This document shows positions 41,801 through 53,129 of a stretch of 64,000 bases of DNA, in pieces. Under the pieces are notes generated by a model that saw only the letters and a program-made list of their open reading frames with translations, did no database searches and was not told the DNA's origin. How positions within the stretch are numbered: the stretch's first letter is position 1; each line of letters begins with the position of its first letter. The translations under genes and the position numbers were made by a program. The stretch comes from Bugula neritina (taxonomy: Eukaryota; Bryozoa; Gymnolaemata; Cheilostomatida; Bugulidae), in assembly GCA_964035545.1 (NCBI GenBank), contig OZ037765.1, forward strand, positions 682,001 to 746,000. Direction: 5' to 3'.

Positions 41801-44296
41801 TTTGATGATCATTAAATGTACTCCATTATTGGACAGTGACTCATGAATATCCATTGTAGTACAAACTCCATTTTGTTTACCATCTCCTCTTTAAACTTGC
41901 ACTGAATATACTGAGCTGCAGGTTAAGGAAACATAGCGACTGTCAGCATTACTCAGCATCTTAGCGCCTCTTTCAGTAACAACATGAAAACAAAATAATC
42001 ATCCCAAGTACTTGATAGGTTCAAACAATATAAACCCTTGCTTTATTTTATCAGTTGTAAAAGTTTCTGCAGAGTTGAGTTTATCCAGTGGTGTAATGGC
42101 TAGCAGTCTGCCTGCAAACAGAAAGTTTCAGGGGGCAAACGCTTTATATATAGTTGCAATTATAGTGGCTGCCGTGCCCTGTGTCTGTTGCAGAGTTGGA
42201 CTTAGAAGAGGATGGTATAGTGCAGCTGTGAGCACTGCAGATTTAGTCAGGTACATCTTGGGACATTGCATGGTTATAATGTAGAAGGTCCATTGACGGA
42301 ACTGTGGCTTTTTAGCATAAAATTATAATTGGTTTGGCAGGTTTAGTCCTGAAGTTGGAGGCACAACCAAAATTGTGGAATTTGATAGACATCTTGTAAC
42401 CTAGTGTGATGAAATGATATGTATGTATGCAGCCACTTGTGTATCATCAATCATTCACCAGGTTATATTTGGACATATGTTGTCAATTTTCAGCAAAAAA
42501 CTGTAACATGGAAAATGTGATTTTATTAAAAATAGTATGTTTAATCAAAGTGTTTTCATGCCATATTAAACAGCTGATTTGGGCATCAATTAGCATAACA
42601 TCTTACTGCTAGTGCACACATTGCTTGCTGGAATAATTTGATTAGTGGTGTCAAATTTTTTCTTTTTAAAATTTTGGAGCAAGATCTGATAGTGAGTAAA
42701 TAACATTTTCTAAACACACATTCTAATGTTGCAGTAACCTGAGGTAAGGAACTTCACCGAAAACGTATAAACTCATTTTTCAAAAAGCTGCAAGTCACCG
42801 GGAAGAACTATAAGCAATTTTCAGCACTTTAGTACTCTTTGAAACAGTGTCAAGTTGGATTGAGTTTCTATAGCTTGCTAAGAGCTACTGCAAAGCCGGT
42901 TGGCAATCATTTACTTTGCAGTGAGATAACAGTAACTGGTAATATTGCGACACTCCTTTTACTTGAAGACAAACCGTAGAAACGTGACTTTTTATTTTTA
43001 CATTATTTAGTATTATCTTTATTTAAACATTATTTACGTATATATTCTATGAATACAAGTATATAATACAATTTATAGTAATTATTATAAAGATATTATA
43101 GTTGCTATACATTATAGATATAGAATGTTATTTGAATGTGCATGCAAACGAGTTAATCATACATAAGTTTTATTTATACGTCTGCAAGACCTTAGGAGCA
43201 AGTCTAATATAATATAGGCTTTGTTAACCCCAGAAGGAAATTGAATGTATTCTAAACCAAAACAGAAAAAACTGTCATTATAAGTTTATAAACTTTACTT
43301 AAAAGATGCTATATAAATGAATTAGGAAAAATTTATGAGCAATAAGGTTGAATTCTGATTCTCAAACTGCATTGAAAGTTAAATACATTTAGTTTGTAGC
43401 AACATGTTATTGTGAAAGACTACGTACCTATAAGATACATTTATTGATTAAGTCAACACAGAGAAACTTATTCTCAATTAACCAAATTATAAAATTATTT
43501 CTAATTCTACTCGTATTTTACAGTGTTTTGAGTTCAACATATAGAATTAAAATATTCAACAAGAATATAGCCAAGCTCGTTTACTATACTATAAATAGCA
43601 GCTGCAACCTTTCGTAAATTCAAAATATTAGAGTGATTCACCAGTTTCATTTCTTTCACAGATTTACAGCATATGTTTGAGAGTGGAAGTGAAGTATCGG
43701 GAAGAAACTAGCACCAGAGGTTATCTACAGACTATTTTTTGCTTTAAGAGTGACAAACTGGGGTGTTGACAGTTGTGTAAGCCAAATATTTGTCTGATAA
43801 AGAGTCAGTGCTGTAAGTGTCCACTGCTAACTGCATGTTGGAGAGATACTATATACAGATTATCGTAATCCTTGCATGTTAGGAGGATTTTTTGCAGAAA
43901 AGCATAGTTTAAATGTGGCAGTTAGTAGAAGCACTAGGTTGTTGCCTTCATTATATTTTATTGAGTGAACATATTTTCTACATTTCCCAAATGCGCTACT
44001 TGTAAGAGAATGAATGTAATATAATATAATGAAGCACTTCTAGCTACAATTTATTTCATTTCTTCTCTACAGGCACGGTAAACCTCCTGGCAACCAAACT
44101 AACCACCATAACCTATGTGCACAAAGTCAATGTGTCATTATATACTACAGGACTATTGCCCTGCTACACCGGTGTTTCTATTTAGTTGGGCTCTACGTAC
44201 CTTGACCCACAATACAACATCCCGGATAATGCTTGTAGATTTCATAAATATTAAAAAAATAAATAAATATATATATATATGAGTAAATATATATAT

Positions 44297-44362
<66 letters not shown>

Positions 44363-44814
44363 AGAAAATATAGATAATATAGATGTAAAACCAATATGTG
44401 CCAATAAGCTAACAGGATTTGAATTCACTGCCAGATGTTGTTTATCTTCACACAAACTGTGAGAAGAGTTTGTTGTGAAATGCAGCCTACATTCAGATCA
44501 TCAGGTGCTGTTAGCCAGAATTTATTCCATTAAGAAGAAAACAATGGAAGCAGAGGTGGCACTTATTAATAGCAGCCAACCTCACTGTTCAGCTGAGATA
44601 TGATATTTAGCTCATTCTAACTGCTTTTAATGTTAAAAGACTACAGATTCCAGCTAAAAGTTTAAATACAGAAGTTTGGTTGGCTGGACTGCATAGCCTT
44701 AAAAAGTCTAAACTACCGTTAAGGATACCAGGGCTATTTTTGCCAAGTAACTTACCTGGGTAAATGCCATGCAGTAGACTTATGTCCCTTCTGTGTCTCA
44801 CATTTCTATCAAAG
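35808..44814 (-). CDS. Group III secreted phospholipase A2 (partial model, three exons)
   Basis: Three minus-strand exons join in phase: 44814-44756, 38991-38832 and 35955-35808. The first ends with the IYPG motif that in bee-venom-type enzymes precedes the mature WCG calcium loop. The second supplies WCGKGN, the catalytic CCRHHD motif (His with following Asp) and the TEFGVTNSGSYP stretch. The third supplies CGCDDELYRCL, IYFNVL and two further Cys before a TGA. Order, Cys spacing and active site fit group III enzymes, which are secreted, calcium-dependent and release the sn-2 fatty acid of phospholipids. The signal-peptide exon upstream of 44814 was not found. The model ends sooner than bee PLA2; a GTAAAC donor near 35817 could lead to another exon. 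Introns are about 5.8 and 2.9 kb. Whether the role is digestion, defence or lipid signalling cannot be told from sequence. Confidence 0.85.
35949..36380. repeat. 26-bp minisatellite built on the 3' splice site of the phospholipase gene
   Basis: About sixteen copies of GTGAAATCTGCAGAATGGGAGATAAA. On the minus strand each unit reads TCTCCCATTCTGCAG|ATTTCAC, which is the real acceptor and first codons of the last phospholipase exon (boundary at 35955). The unit is open in all three minus-strand frames, so it also produces a long artificial open frame. Confidence 0.92.
38640..38825. repeat. CTGACACCTCTATA minisatellite at a phospholipase donor site
   Basis: About eleven imperfect copies of a 14-20 bp unit (ACTGACACCTCTATGGAT and shorter forms), ending only about 10 bp from the 5' splice site of the middle phospholipase exon (minus strand, boundary 38832). 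Confidence 0.85.
39597..39845. repeat. CTATA/ACTAT pentamer microsatellite
   Basis: Roughly 240 bp of imperfect TACTATACTATA repeats in the large intron of the phospholipase gene. Confidence 0.85.
39846..44755 (-). other. Large phospholipase intron (upper part)
   Basis: Contains the (AT)n tract at 44275-44357 and a ten-G run near 40001. A short exon-like segment at 40952-41008 is bordered by plausible splice signals on both strands; it was not assigned. No nested gene was recognised with confidence. Confidence 0.4.
44275..44357. repeat. (AT)n microsatellite
   Basis: A nearly pure AT dinucleotide tract of about 65 bp, preceded by interrupted ATAT blocks. Confidence 0.9.
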
Positions 44815-46608
44815 CTACAGAAGAAAAATGTTTACCAGAGTAAGAAGGAGATTGAAACCCGTGTAGGTACACAGAGATGGGGCCATCTTGGTGTATCAAA
44901 CCTAACTATGTGCAAGTAAAGACTCATTCTCATCCTGTAAACTAAATATAAAATAGCACCGTCAACTACGGCATTGGATAAGTAGTAAACAAGCGTAGAG
45001 TTTATCATAACCCTGCAACATTCATCTTCACACCTGTTGAATTCATTTAAATATTTAAATTTACATAAAAAGTATGATGCTAAACAAGGAGTCATTGCCT
45101 GATAGCCAAGCAAATAGCTACAGTACAGCATGACTTAAACAGGGGCCACAGCAAGCACTTGTGCATACCTGCCATACTGTGGTGTGACAACTGACTCATT
45201 TTGGCAGCTACAAAAAGCTAAAGAACAGCATGTGAATCAGGGGTGGGAGTCACACCCCTTAACTTATGACGCAGTCAGATTTTAAAGTAGAATATTATTG
45301 AATGTTGTTTGACAGAGAGGTTTCTCCTTGCAAAGCCTCTTCAAGTTGGGAGTTTGTCATTTGGTTTGGTTACAAAGAAACATGGATGGCTGAAACTTCA
45401 GCTGTGCATATGTGATTTATTCTGATACATATATAGAACTCAAACTTTTAATTTATAGTATAAAGGCAGAGTATGTTTGAATCCATGTATATAAACATCC
45501 TGTGTAGACCAGAGGGTAACTATTCAAGCCACTCAGCAATAACCTTTAAAAAATGAGTGACCACAAAAATGATCACATCTCTACAAATGTCACAGATTGT
45601 TAATTACCACAGGACTTGGCACCAGTTACCACAACAGGTAAAGGTATGTCTAAAACGCAACTCAATGTGAGGAGAAATTTTAAGCTTCTTGTAGCAACAA
45701 TTCATGTTTGTAAATTAACTGAAAGAATTGTCATCCTTCTAAACCACAATACTCTTCTAATATTGTTGTGTTTGAATTTGTCATCTGGTGCAGCTGAATT
45801 CACACACGGATGTAATCTAAAAGTACTTTTATAGCAGCTTAATTAATAGTTCCTTCTGTCATTCAGTCATGACTCAATTCAGTTTGACGAAACTTCACAA
45901 ACTGAATTAAAATTCAGCACTTATCCAGGAGATGGCCCACTCAACACGTTGTACAGTCGTGATCCAGCTGAGAGGGTATCTCAAACCTAACCTATGAGCA
46001 CTTTAGATGAGAGTCTCATTGCTAGGCAACAAAGACAATAGACACGAGTGCACAACTCCAGAATGACATCAAGTTTTCTATACACAATATTGCAGTATTT
46101 TGATGTTACTTAGCCTAAAATTTAGTGCTTTAAGAGCACAAAATCGACAAATAGTCACCAGTTAAACTTTCAGCTTGCAAAATATTGGCATCGGTTTCTA
46201 TGGTAACATTTACAATAAAACTCGCTAATTTAGGACAAACTAAATTTTCAACTAAGCTTTTTTATTCCTTCGTCAAGCCCCTGAAGTCTAAAAGATTGTA
46301 AGATGAGCATCTAGTTCGTCATCAATTCTAGTAAAGTATATAATAAATAAATAATACTAAATATTTAATGTCTAGTATTATTATTTATTACATTACATAC
46401 AATAACCTCTGTACTTAGTCAAACTAACAAACTGAGAAGTTCAGTTCTAGATGCAAACAGACTGAAGTAGAAAGTTGATTTAGTACATACTTGCTATGGA
46501 GGGCACAGGCAGAGACAAACATATGTAGGAAAAAAGCCGCATGCATAATGTAAGACTCCATCACTGGAAATTAGTAACAACAATCACAAATTACAAAACT
46601 TCACGCTT
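44815..46608. other. Region upstream of the recognised phospholipase exons
   Basis: It should contain the signal-peptide exon and promoter of the minus-strand phospholipase gene and the 3' UTR of SUB1. I could not identify the signal-peptide exon. A minus-strand open frame at 44832-45131 has no recognised domain. Confidence 0.3.
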
Positions 46609-46614
46609 TTTATT
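46609..46614 (-). other. Poly(A) signal of SUB1
   Basis: AATAAA on the minus strand (TTTATT on plus), about 260 bp after the SUB1 stop codon. Confidence 0.5.
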
Positions 46615-46869
46615 GTTGGAAATAACAAAATACAAAACAATAGCTAAAAAGAAATAAATCTAACAAAAGGATGAGGTGGAATCATAGGAAACTACAGGGG
46701 AGCTAACTCCGTAGCCTAATTATGTATGTATTATGTATATCTAGATGTACAGTTTTAAAGTTCAAGATGTGTGAAATAGAGAATAAACTGGAGTTGTTTT
46801 CTACATATGAACAACAGAAATAGAGAAGATAACTTCAATTTACAAGCCATAGAGTCTATTATCTCTAGA

Positions 46870-47996
46870 TTAGACATTCTTCAGGTCCTCGTCAACATCA
46901 TCAATGTAGCTTTTCAACTTTCTCCATTGCTCTACATTCAGTGATATACCTGCAATGTAAGATATGTAGAACTAGATGATATCATAGCGAGGGTATACCC
47001 TTTGAAGAGCATGAACTCAGTGTCTCTAGTTTCACCCTGACCCTTGACCCTGACCCCTGTGTCTAGGTTCAAGTTAGATGGTAGAAATACTCAAGATCAG
47101 TTGCCAGAGGTTGGCTGTCCTATATAAATAAACCTCACCTTTGCGTCCAGGCAGCATCTTCCCATCCTTCTCGTAGTACTCTCGGATATTTACAAGGGGT
47201 TTCCCTCTGAAGGAGGATACACTGATATTCCTCTGGTGGGAGAGCTACAAAAATATGTGTCAGCATGCTGTAATATGTGTCAGCATGCTGTAATATGTGT
47301 CAGCATGCTATAATATGTGTCAGCATGCTGTAATATGTGTCAAATATCTTGTAATACCCACCATAATAACTAAAACAAGATTTGAGATTGAATCTGAATA
47401 TGATTTACACCTATAAGTAATTTTATAAAAAAAGTAACTTCACTGAAAAAGCTGCAGCATGTGGAGTATATAGCCACATTTCCCAAACAGAAGACTATAC
47501 TGAACTCACAGGGTACATGACTTCACCATCCTCTCCTTTTGTTCCTTTAGACTTAGCTCCATCTGTACTCGTTGACTTTTCAGGACTTTCCTTGGTCTTC
47601 GACTTTTTAGCTTTTTTAGCCTTCTTGGGCTTGGGCTCAGTCTTAAAACATAAGGCAGTGTAAAGTTATATATTGAAATTATGTAGAAATTAATACAAAA
47701 CATATGTTCATATAAAACTACTAAGGATCACAAATAACTAAATGCTGAGTGAAGACTAAAGGCTTTCTACCACTTGAAGACACCTGCAGATACCTGCTGC
47801 TAAGGGCATAAATTACTCAGTTTTTAACAATTGAAACTGTGCTGATATCAATGAAACTTTTAACACATGACCTCAAGCATACTTACATAAAAACTAACTA
47901 ACCACAAACTAACTAATCAAAGTTGTGTACTATTCTCATACATACATCACTAGCTTCACTGTCAGTGGTTGTGAGAATTTCCTTTGATTTGGGCAT
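46870..47996 (-). CDS. SUB1: SUB1 / PC4 transcriptional coactivator (122 aa)
   Basis: Four minus-strand exons give a complete protein: 47996-47946, 47641-47510, 47244-47139 and 46949-46870. Phases match (0, 0, 1). It starts MPKSKE, as in vertebrate SUB1. It continues through a Lys/Ser-rich tail ([20 protein letters not shown]) and ends in the PC4 single-stranded-DNA-binding domain: [28 protein letters not shown] and [20 protein letters not shown]. Human SUB1 is 127 residues, so the length fits. PC4 binds melted and double-stranded DNA, bridges activators and the RNA polymerase II machinery, and acts in DNA repair. The gene is divergent from ZNF511, which starts 1.7 kb away. Repeats of about 20 bp begin a few bases upstream of the third exon's acceptor. 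Confidence 0.96.
47251..47341. repeat. 20-bp repeat in SUB1 intron 2
   Basis: Four and a half copies of AATATGTGTCAGCATGCTGT, starting about 7 bp from the acceptor of the 47139-47244 exon. It contains the palindrome AGCATGCT. Confidence 0.9.
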
Positions 47997-49718
47997 GTCG
48001 ACTGAGTACTGGAGATCCTGTGACAAAGAATCAGACGATCTGTTAACTGATGCTACAAGTACATAAGACAGATTACCTAATTGCTGAGTTTCTGTTATTC
48101 AATTCTAAAACTAATCTTGAGATAACGAAATATTCATTAAAACTAGTGGAGTTTTATTCTGTTCAGCAGAAATTTCTATATTAATAAATAGCTTAAACTA
48201 GCATTGGCCAATTGTGACCCAACAATGTGTTAATATTAATAATTATGGCAACTCTGACTAATAGACAATAGTAATTCAAGTACTACTAGTACTCTACTAG
48301 TAGTAGTACTAGTAGTACTAGTAGTAGTACACTAGTACTAGTAGTAGTAGTACAGATTACAGTAGTTTTTATACCAATACTTGACCTAATAATTAAAATC
48401 ACAAACAGTAATTGTAATAAATTTCATTGCATTACTTTTACTAAACAGCAAATTACTGTTAGTAATAAAAAACAAAAAATAATTGTAAATTTATGAATTA
48501 TGAATTAACTTTCTGTCTTTCGGCAAAATCAAATCTTCGCACAAGTAGAACGTGTGTTTGCTGAAGAAATCATCAAGTAAAATCTGCCCAATCAACAATG
48601 TCCATAGTAAAAGCGCCCAATAGTGGGAGGTTTTGCAAGATGAATATTTACAGCGTTCCTAGTCAACATTTATCACATGGTTCCGACAACAAAAAATCTC
48701 TACTTACTAGTGCGTACTAAAGAAAAAAAGGGTTATAGTAATAGTAATACTCAAGCCGAAGAGCCAAAATGTCTACTTATATTGTCTACTAGTATTACAT
48801 ACTAGTACCAGTATGAGTATGTCTACTAGTGGTACTAAACCTAGTACTAGTCGTAGCATTAGTAGTAGTAGTAGCACTAGTAGTACTAACTAATAGTAAT
48901 AGTAATAGTAATAAACTACTAACTCAGTAACTGCCACTGGTACTAGTAGTACTAGTGGCAGTTACACTTACTAGTTAGTAGTTAGACTTAGTGTTAATTT
49001 TACTACTGCATGTACTTGTAGTTGTAACAAAAGGCACACCTCTACAGTTCCAGTTTGTGTTTTCGATTGCAGATCAGCAAGTATTTTCAAAATCAGGGTC
49101 AGTGTGTTGCAGTTGCACAATTACAGCACTGTAGCATTGGCTAATAGTAATACTAATAGTAATACTATAGACATACTGATACTCATACTCATAATGTTGA
49201 TTATAAATTCGTTATAAATAACAATATTTTATTTATTAACTTAATAACTTTAGCTTTAAGCATACTCATAGAATTGTATTTAAGTCTGTGAACTGTTTTT
49301 GATTATGATTATCATTATTATTATTATACGAAATATCACACTATTAGTATAACTATTTCTATTACTATTAGTATTAGTATTGTAATTGTATATCATATAA
49401 TAACCCTGTCGGAGTGTCTAAGCAGAGATTGATTCTTTCTATATTTTTCACTATGAGTATAAGTATAGCATCAACATGGAGTGACCGTAAATAGATTGAA
49501 AATATTTAGAGTACAACTTTTAATAATGAGTGTTTTTTATTTAATTTAGCGGACTGCACTGTACTCATTGAAATGCAGCCTAAAAGCTAAATTCAATTGC
49601 GGATTTTCATATTATATTATTGTCACATGTCATTTTGATTTTCTGAGTTTAACCTTGTTTGTAGAATTTTATTTCAAGACAAATTTCAACAGCCTTGATT
49701 TACACATTTTATGAAATC
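47997..49718. other. Divergent intergenic region SUB1-ZNF511 with TAG-rich repeats
   Basis: Probably shared by the promoters of SUB1 (minus) and ZNF511 (plus). It holds arrays of CTAGTAGTA triplet-like repeats at 48275-48355, 48770-48990 and 49140-49180. One hairpin at about 48928-48966 has perfect 12-bp arms (GTAACTGCCACT / AGTGGCAGTTAC). No TATA box could be singled out in this AT-rich DNA. Confidence 0.5.
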
Positions 49719-52700
49719 ATGTCTAACTTTCGTAAACGGAAATACAATCCAGGTAAGTAAGTTTTCTTTTAAAAAGCAAATATACCAATGTTGGTTTATT
49801 TCAATTTAATAGTTTTGTAAATTTAGTTTTATCAAGTTGCATAAAATCTTAATGAAAGATCTGCATTGAATATATATAACTCCTAATCTAGGAGGACACT
49901 CTGCTTATAGTTTTCTTAGTTGACTCAAGAACAAATATTTAAAGGCTGTTTCACTTACCAACCAAATGCTTTGTTTTTTATTGTAGCCTGAGCATCACCA
50001 TCTTTCAATTTTAAAGGACATGGTTATTTTCTTTATTTTATTATTGGCAAGTTTTGTTTTAAATTTGACCAAATGAATGTTTTTAGATGATGAGTTTTTT
50101 GAAGAAGGAACTCTGCTCTGTCGTTTGCTCCAGGAGAAGTATTGGTTTATTCCAGAAACTGACACTCACATGGAGAGTGATTTCTGCAGAATAGACTGTC
50201 AGATACAGGGTTGTTTTCAGCAGTTTGCTACTCTGTCAAGGTAAGGTGACCATTTTCTGATGAACACTAATCTACTGGTGTTGGATTTATTTTCTTTTAA
50301 TGAACAATAGATAAAGGCAATTTTTTATTAATTTTTATTAAAACATTCCATGATATTTAGACCGATTCTCTCCTTTTGTACTCGAAATCCTGAGTCATTC
50401 TGAATATACAGCTCTTAGCAACGTTAGAAATAGGTGTTGCCTACCTTTTAAACATTCGGGAGTTTGAGATTCATCTAGTCAACCTTGCATTGAGATTTGT
50501 GTCGGAAAATACTTTCTGATATAAAGAAGCAAAAAGATCCCACAAATGCTATACACAGGGTTAGATGAAGCATGCTTTAATCGTCTTCGTCTGTTTATCT
50601 AGTGGAATATGATTTTCATGATATAAAGTTCAGTATGCGTTAAAATAGTTATTTAGAAGGTTTTTACTTATTCGAAAGTGTCTAGTGATTTTAGACCTTT
50701 AAAACCGTCATAATTGAGTTTAATTTATGCATTAACTACTAACACAAGGGAGCAGCCGTGGTCTAGGGGTTAGAGCGTTCGCTTTGTGAACACAAAGTTG
50801 TGGGTTCAAACCCCGACAAAGGCCATTGGTGATGTTAGGAAGAGCATCCAGTCATAATTGCTCCTGTGCCTCATTTGAACAAGTCCTTAGCCAGTTCTAA
50901 CAAAAACCCTTTTCTTTTTTATTAACTACTAACACAGTCAAATCCTAAAAGTAATTGAAACGTGTTTTTATTTATACTATATTCAAAGTATTCTATATAC
51001 GAGGATGTTTGAGGGTGGTGTTGAATTTATCTAGCCCTTGTTCCTATTAATAACTAGCCTGCTTTCCTATCAATAAATAGCCTGCCTTCCTATCAATAAC
51101 TAGCCTGCCTTCCTGTCAATAACTAGCCTGCCTTCTTGTAAATAACTAGCCTGTGTTCTTACATCTCATTGCAGTTACGAAGAGCACTATGCTTCAAGAC
51201 ACAGAAATGTTTGCAGTGGGTGTGGTAAGATATTACCCACTAATCACCTCCTGGACATACATCTGCACGAGTCTCACAACCCAATGTTTGATACACTGTC
51301 CAAACACTCGCCTATGGTTAGTTACACGTTAGTTACTAGTGTGTTAGTTAACAGTGTGCTAGTTAGTAGTGTGGTAGTTAGTAGTGTGGTAGTTAGTAGT
51401 GTTAGTTAGTAGTGTTAGCTAGTAGTGTTAGTTAACAGTGCTAGTTAGTTGACAATTACTGCATATCAGATAGACTAGCTGTGTTGATTAATGTGTTGGG
51501 AATCGCCAACTGGTTGTAGTCATGAAGAATTATATTAAGTTTTATTAGAGTTTTAGCAATAATCTGTGAATATGACCTTAACTTATATATGGCAAATCAC
51601 TCCATGCGTCTGCAACTTTCACCTGCATGTCTCTACATCTGCATCTTTCTACGTCTGCATCTTTCTACTTCTCCACCTCTCTAAGTCTGCATGTCTCCAT
51701 GTCTGCATCTCTCCACATCTGCATTTTTCCATGTCTGCATTTGTCTACGTCTGCATTTCTCTACGTCTGCACCTCTCTGTTCTATATAATCTGTCGTCTG
51801 CAATGTATATTAGTATATTTTAGTATCAGTGTCTGGTCTCCGGATGTAATCTCTTCTTTCACAACTCCAAGAAGAGGAAGAAACATCTCATTGATGTCCA
51901 CAAATATCCCTCATCTTTCCGGTTTGAACGCTTGATCTCTTCAACAACCAAAAGGTCAGCCTCAGTTTTAACTGGCACCATCTGATGAACTTTTTCAACT
52001 TAAACTAAATTTCATAGCCTAGTATTTCTTGCTGTTTAGAGTGAGGATCTCCCAAGGTCACCTGGTTTATGTGACGGCGAATAATATTCCTCACCAACAA
52101 TGCTAAGCGTTTTAATGCCATGTACTGTGACTTCTCACATTCTTAGTATCTAAAACATTTCAGTAAACCCGTGATCTCTAACTCAGCAAACACGGCAGAA
52201 GAGAACTCAATGGATGTTGGTGCAGAGTCTGATGCCAGGGGAGCTAACTCCAGGTTCAAATACACTTACAAGTAGGTCACTGAGGTACACTTGCAAGTAA
52301 GTAACTAAGGTACACTTGCAAGTAAGTAACTAAGGTACACTACAAGTAGGTCACTGAGGTACACTTACAAGTAGGTCACTGAGGTACACTTACAAGTAGG
52401 TCACTGAGGTACACTCACAAGTAAGTAACTAAGGTACACTACAAGTAGGTCACTGAGGTACACTGCAAGTAGGTCACTGAGGTACACTGCAAGTAGGTCA
52501 CTGAGGTACACTTACACTGTAAACTTCTGACTGATTTCCCACCAGAACATTTGATATAATTTCTGCTGTAAACATTTAAAGAAAATGTTTGAGAATGAGT
52601 TCAACTTTATTTCCGGTGTTTTAGAGTGCCAGCTACGTTTTCATTCGGACAAGGAGTTCAGAAGAGTTTTGTCAGAAAGAATTCAAAGCGGAGAACTAGA

Positions 52701-52793
52701 GGCAACCACCTGGTGAAATCAAATGCAGACGTGATGGAGAGGAATATAGAGGAGGTTGACATGAGTGAACTGATTGCTTCTTTGAACAGCTAG
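49719..52793 (+). CDS. ZNF511: ZNF511 zinc-finger protein (239 aa)
   Basis: Six exons join in frame: 49719-49752, 50087-50240, 51175-51316, 51824-51954, 52164-52253 and 52625-52793. The ATG at 49719 is chosen over one eight bases upstream because only it fits the phase of exon 2. The protein carries the ZNF511 layout of C2H2 fingers. The first is split over exons 2-3 (CRIDCQIQGC ... YEEHYASRH). The second is NVCSGCGKILPTNHLLDIH followed by HESHNPMFDTL. The third is YQCLVSGCNLFFHNSKKR with HLIDVHKYPSSFRFE. The C-terminus has FGQGVQKSF, like the conserved FGQGA motif of ZNF511. Vertebrate ZNF511 is a nuclear protein of about 250 residues with little-known function. Intron 2 contains a SINE, and introns 2, 3 and 5 hold minisatellites that touch splice sites. 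Confidence 0.95.
50731..50936. repeat. Target site duplications of the SINE (16 bp)
   Basis: ATTAACTACTAACACA occurs at 50731-50746 and again, identically, at 50921-50936, directly flanking the SINE body. Long perfect duplications like this are typical of LINE-mediated retroposition. Confidence 0.93.
50747..50920 (+). mobile_element. tRNA-derived SINE in ZNF511 intron 2
   Basis: A 174-bp element. The head is tRNA-like, with an RNA polymerase III A box (GTGGTCTAGGGGTTAGAGCG) and a B box (GGTTCAAACCCC). The body (GGAAGAGCATCCAGTC...) is unrelated to tRNA, and the tail is T-rich (CTTTTCTTTTTT), serving as a terminator-like end. Flanked by 16-bp duplications. It is in the sense orientation of the host gene. 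No second copy was noticed in the window. Confidence 0.88.
51045..51153. repeat. About 23-bp repeat near ZNF511 exon 3 acceptor
   Basis: Five copies of TAACTAGCCTGCCTTCCTATCAA with small changes. The last copy ends about 20 bp before the acceptor at 51174 and supplies part of the pyrimidine-rich tract. Confidence 0.85.
51317..51452. repeat. TTAGTTAGTAGTG repeat beginning at the ZNF511 intron 3 donor
   Basis: The intron starts GTTAGTTACACGTTAGTTAC and continues as about eleven imperfect GTTAGTTAGTAGT units. The natural donor hexamer GTTAGT is therefore repeated many times right downstream of the exon. Confidence 0.85.
51615..51780. repeat. CTGCAT-pyrimidine 12-18 bp repeat near ZNF511 intron 3 acceptor
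   Basis: About ten copies of a pyrimidine-rich unit (TCTCTACGTCTGCAT and variants). It ends about 45 bp upstream of the exon 4 acceptor. Open frames over it are repeat artefacts. Confidence 0.85.
52254..52515. repeat. 23-25 bp minisatellite at the ZNF511 intron 5 donor
   Basis: About eleven copies of GTAGGTCACTGAGGTACACT plus a short ACA-A spacer. It begins within a few bases of the donor at 52254. Many units contain AAGTAGGT or AAGTAAGT, which look like 5' splice sites. Confidence 0.88.
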
Positions 52794-52809
52794 TCCAGCA
52801 TCTGCATAG

Positions 52810-52945
52810 TATTAACCAATCAGAAACTAACTGCGTAATATGAGCCAATCAGAAGCTAACTGAATGATATTAACCAATCAGAAGTTAGCTGCAAGTTATG
52901 AACCAATCAGAAGCTGACTGAATAATATGAACCAATCAGAAGCTG
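52810..52945. repeat. 29-bp repeat with five CCAATCAG boxes after ZNF511
   Basis: Five units beginning just after the ZNF511 stop codon. Each contains CCAATCAGAA, with the CCAAT starting at 52816, 52845, 52874, 52903 and 52932, an exact 29-bp period. CCAAT is the NF-Y binding core. In this position, within the 3' UTR, the boxes may have no regulatory role. Confidence 0.85.
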
Positions 52946-53116
52946 ATTGCTGGTTCTATATTATGGTTGTGTAGAAAATTGTTAAACAGGAATAATAGTT
53001 GGACGAACTTTCACAGGACATATTATATTATTCTAACGCTTCAGTTTAACCTCTCCAGTTGTTGAAATAATAATATAACTCTGCAAAGTCTATGAATGCT
53101 GTACACTTTACATGTA

Positions 53117-53122
53117 AATAAA
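53117..53122 (+). other. Poly(A) signal of ZNF511
   Basis: AATAAA 324 bp after the stop codon, followed by AT-rich DNA. Confidence 0.55.
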
Positions 53123-53129
53123 TAGCGAC

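Noticed and set aside
42085..42250. Possible second tRNA-derived SINE (AGTGGTGTAATGGCTAGCA, then TTTCAGGGGGC)
   Set aside because: The A box is acceptable but the B box is poor, and no target duplications are visible.
51566..51935. Two overlapping frames of 85 and 102 codons in ZNF511 intron 3
   Set aside because: They read through the CTGCAT-type minisatellite; the real exon 4 starts at 51824 in a different frame context.
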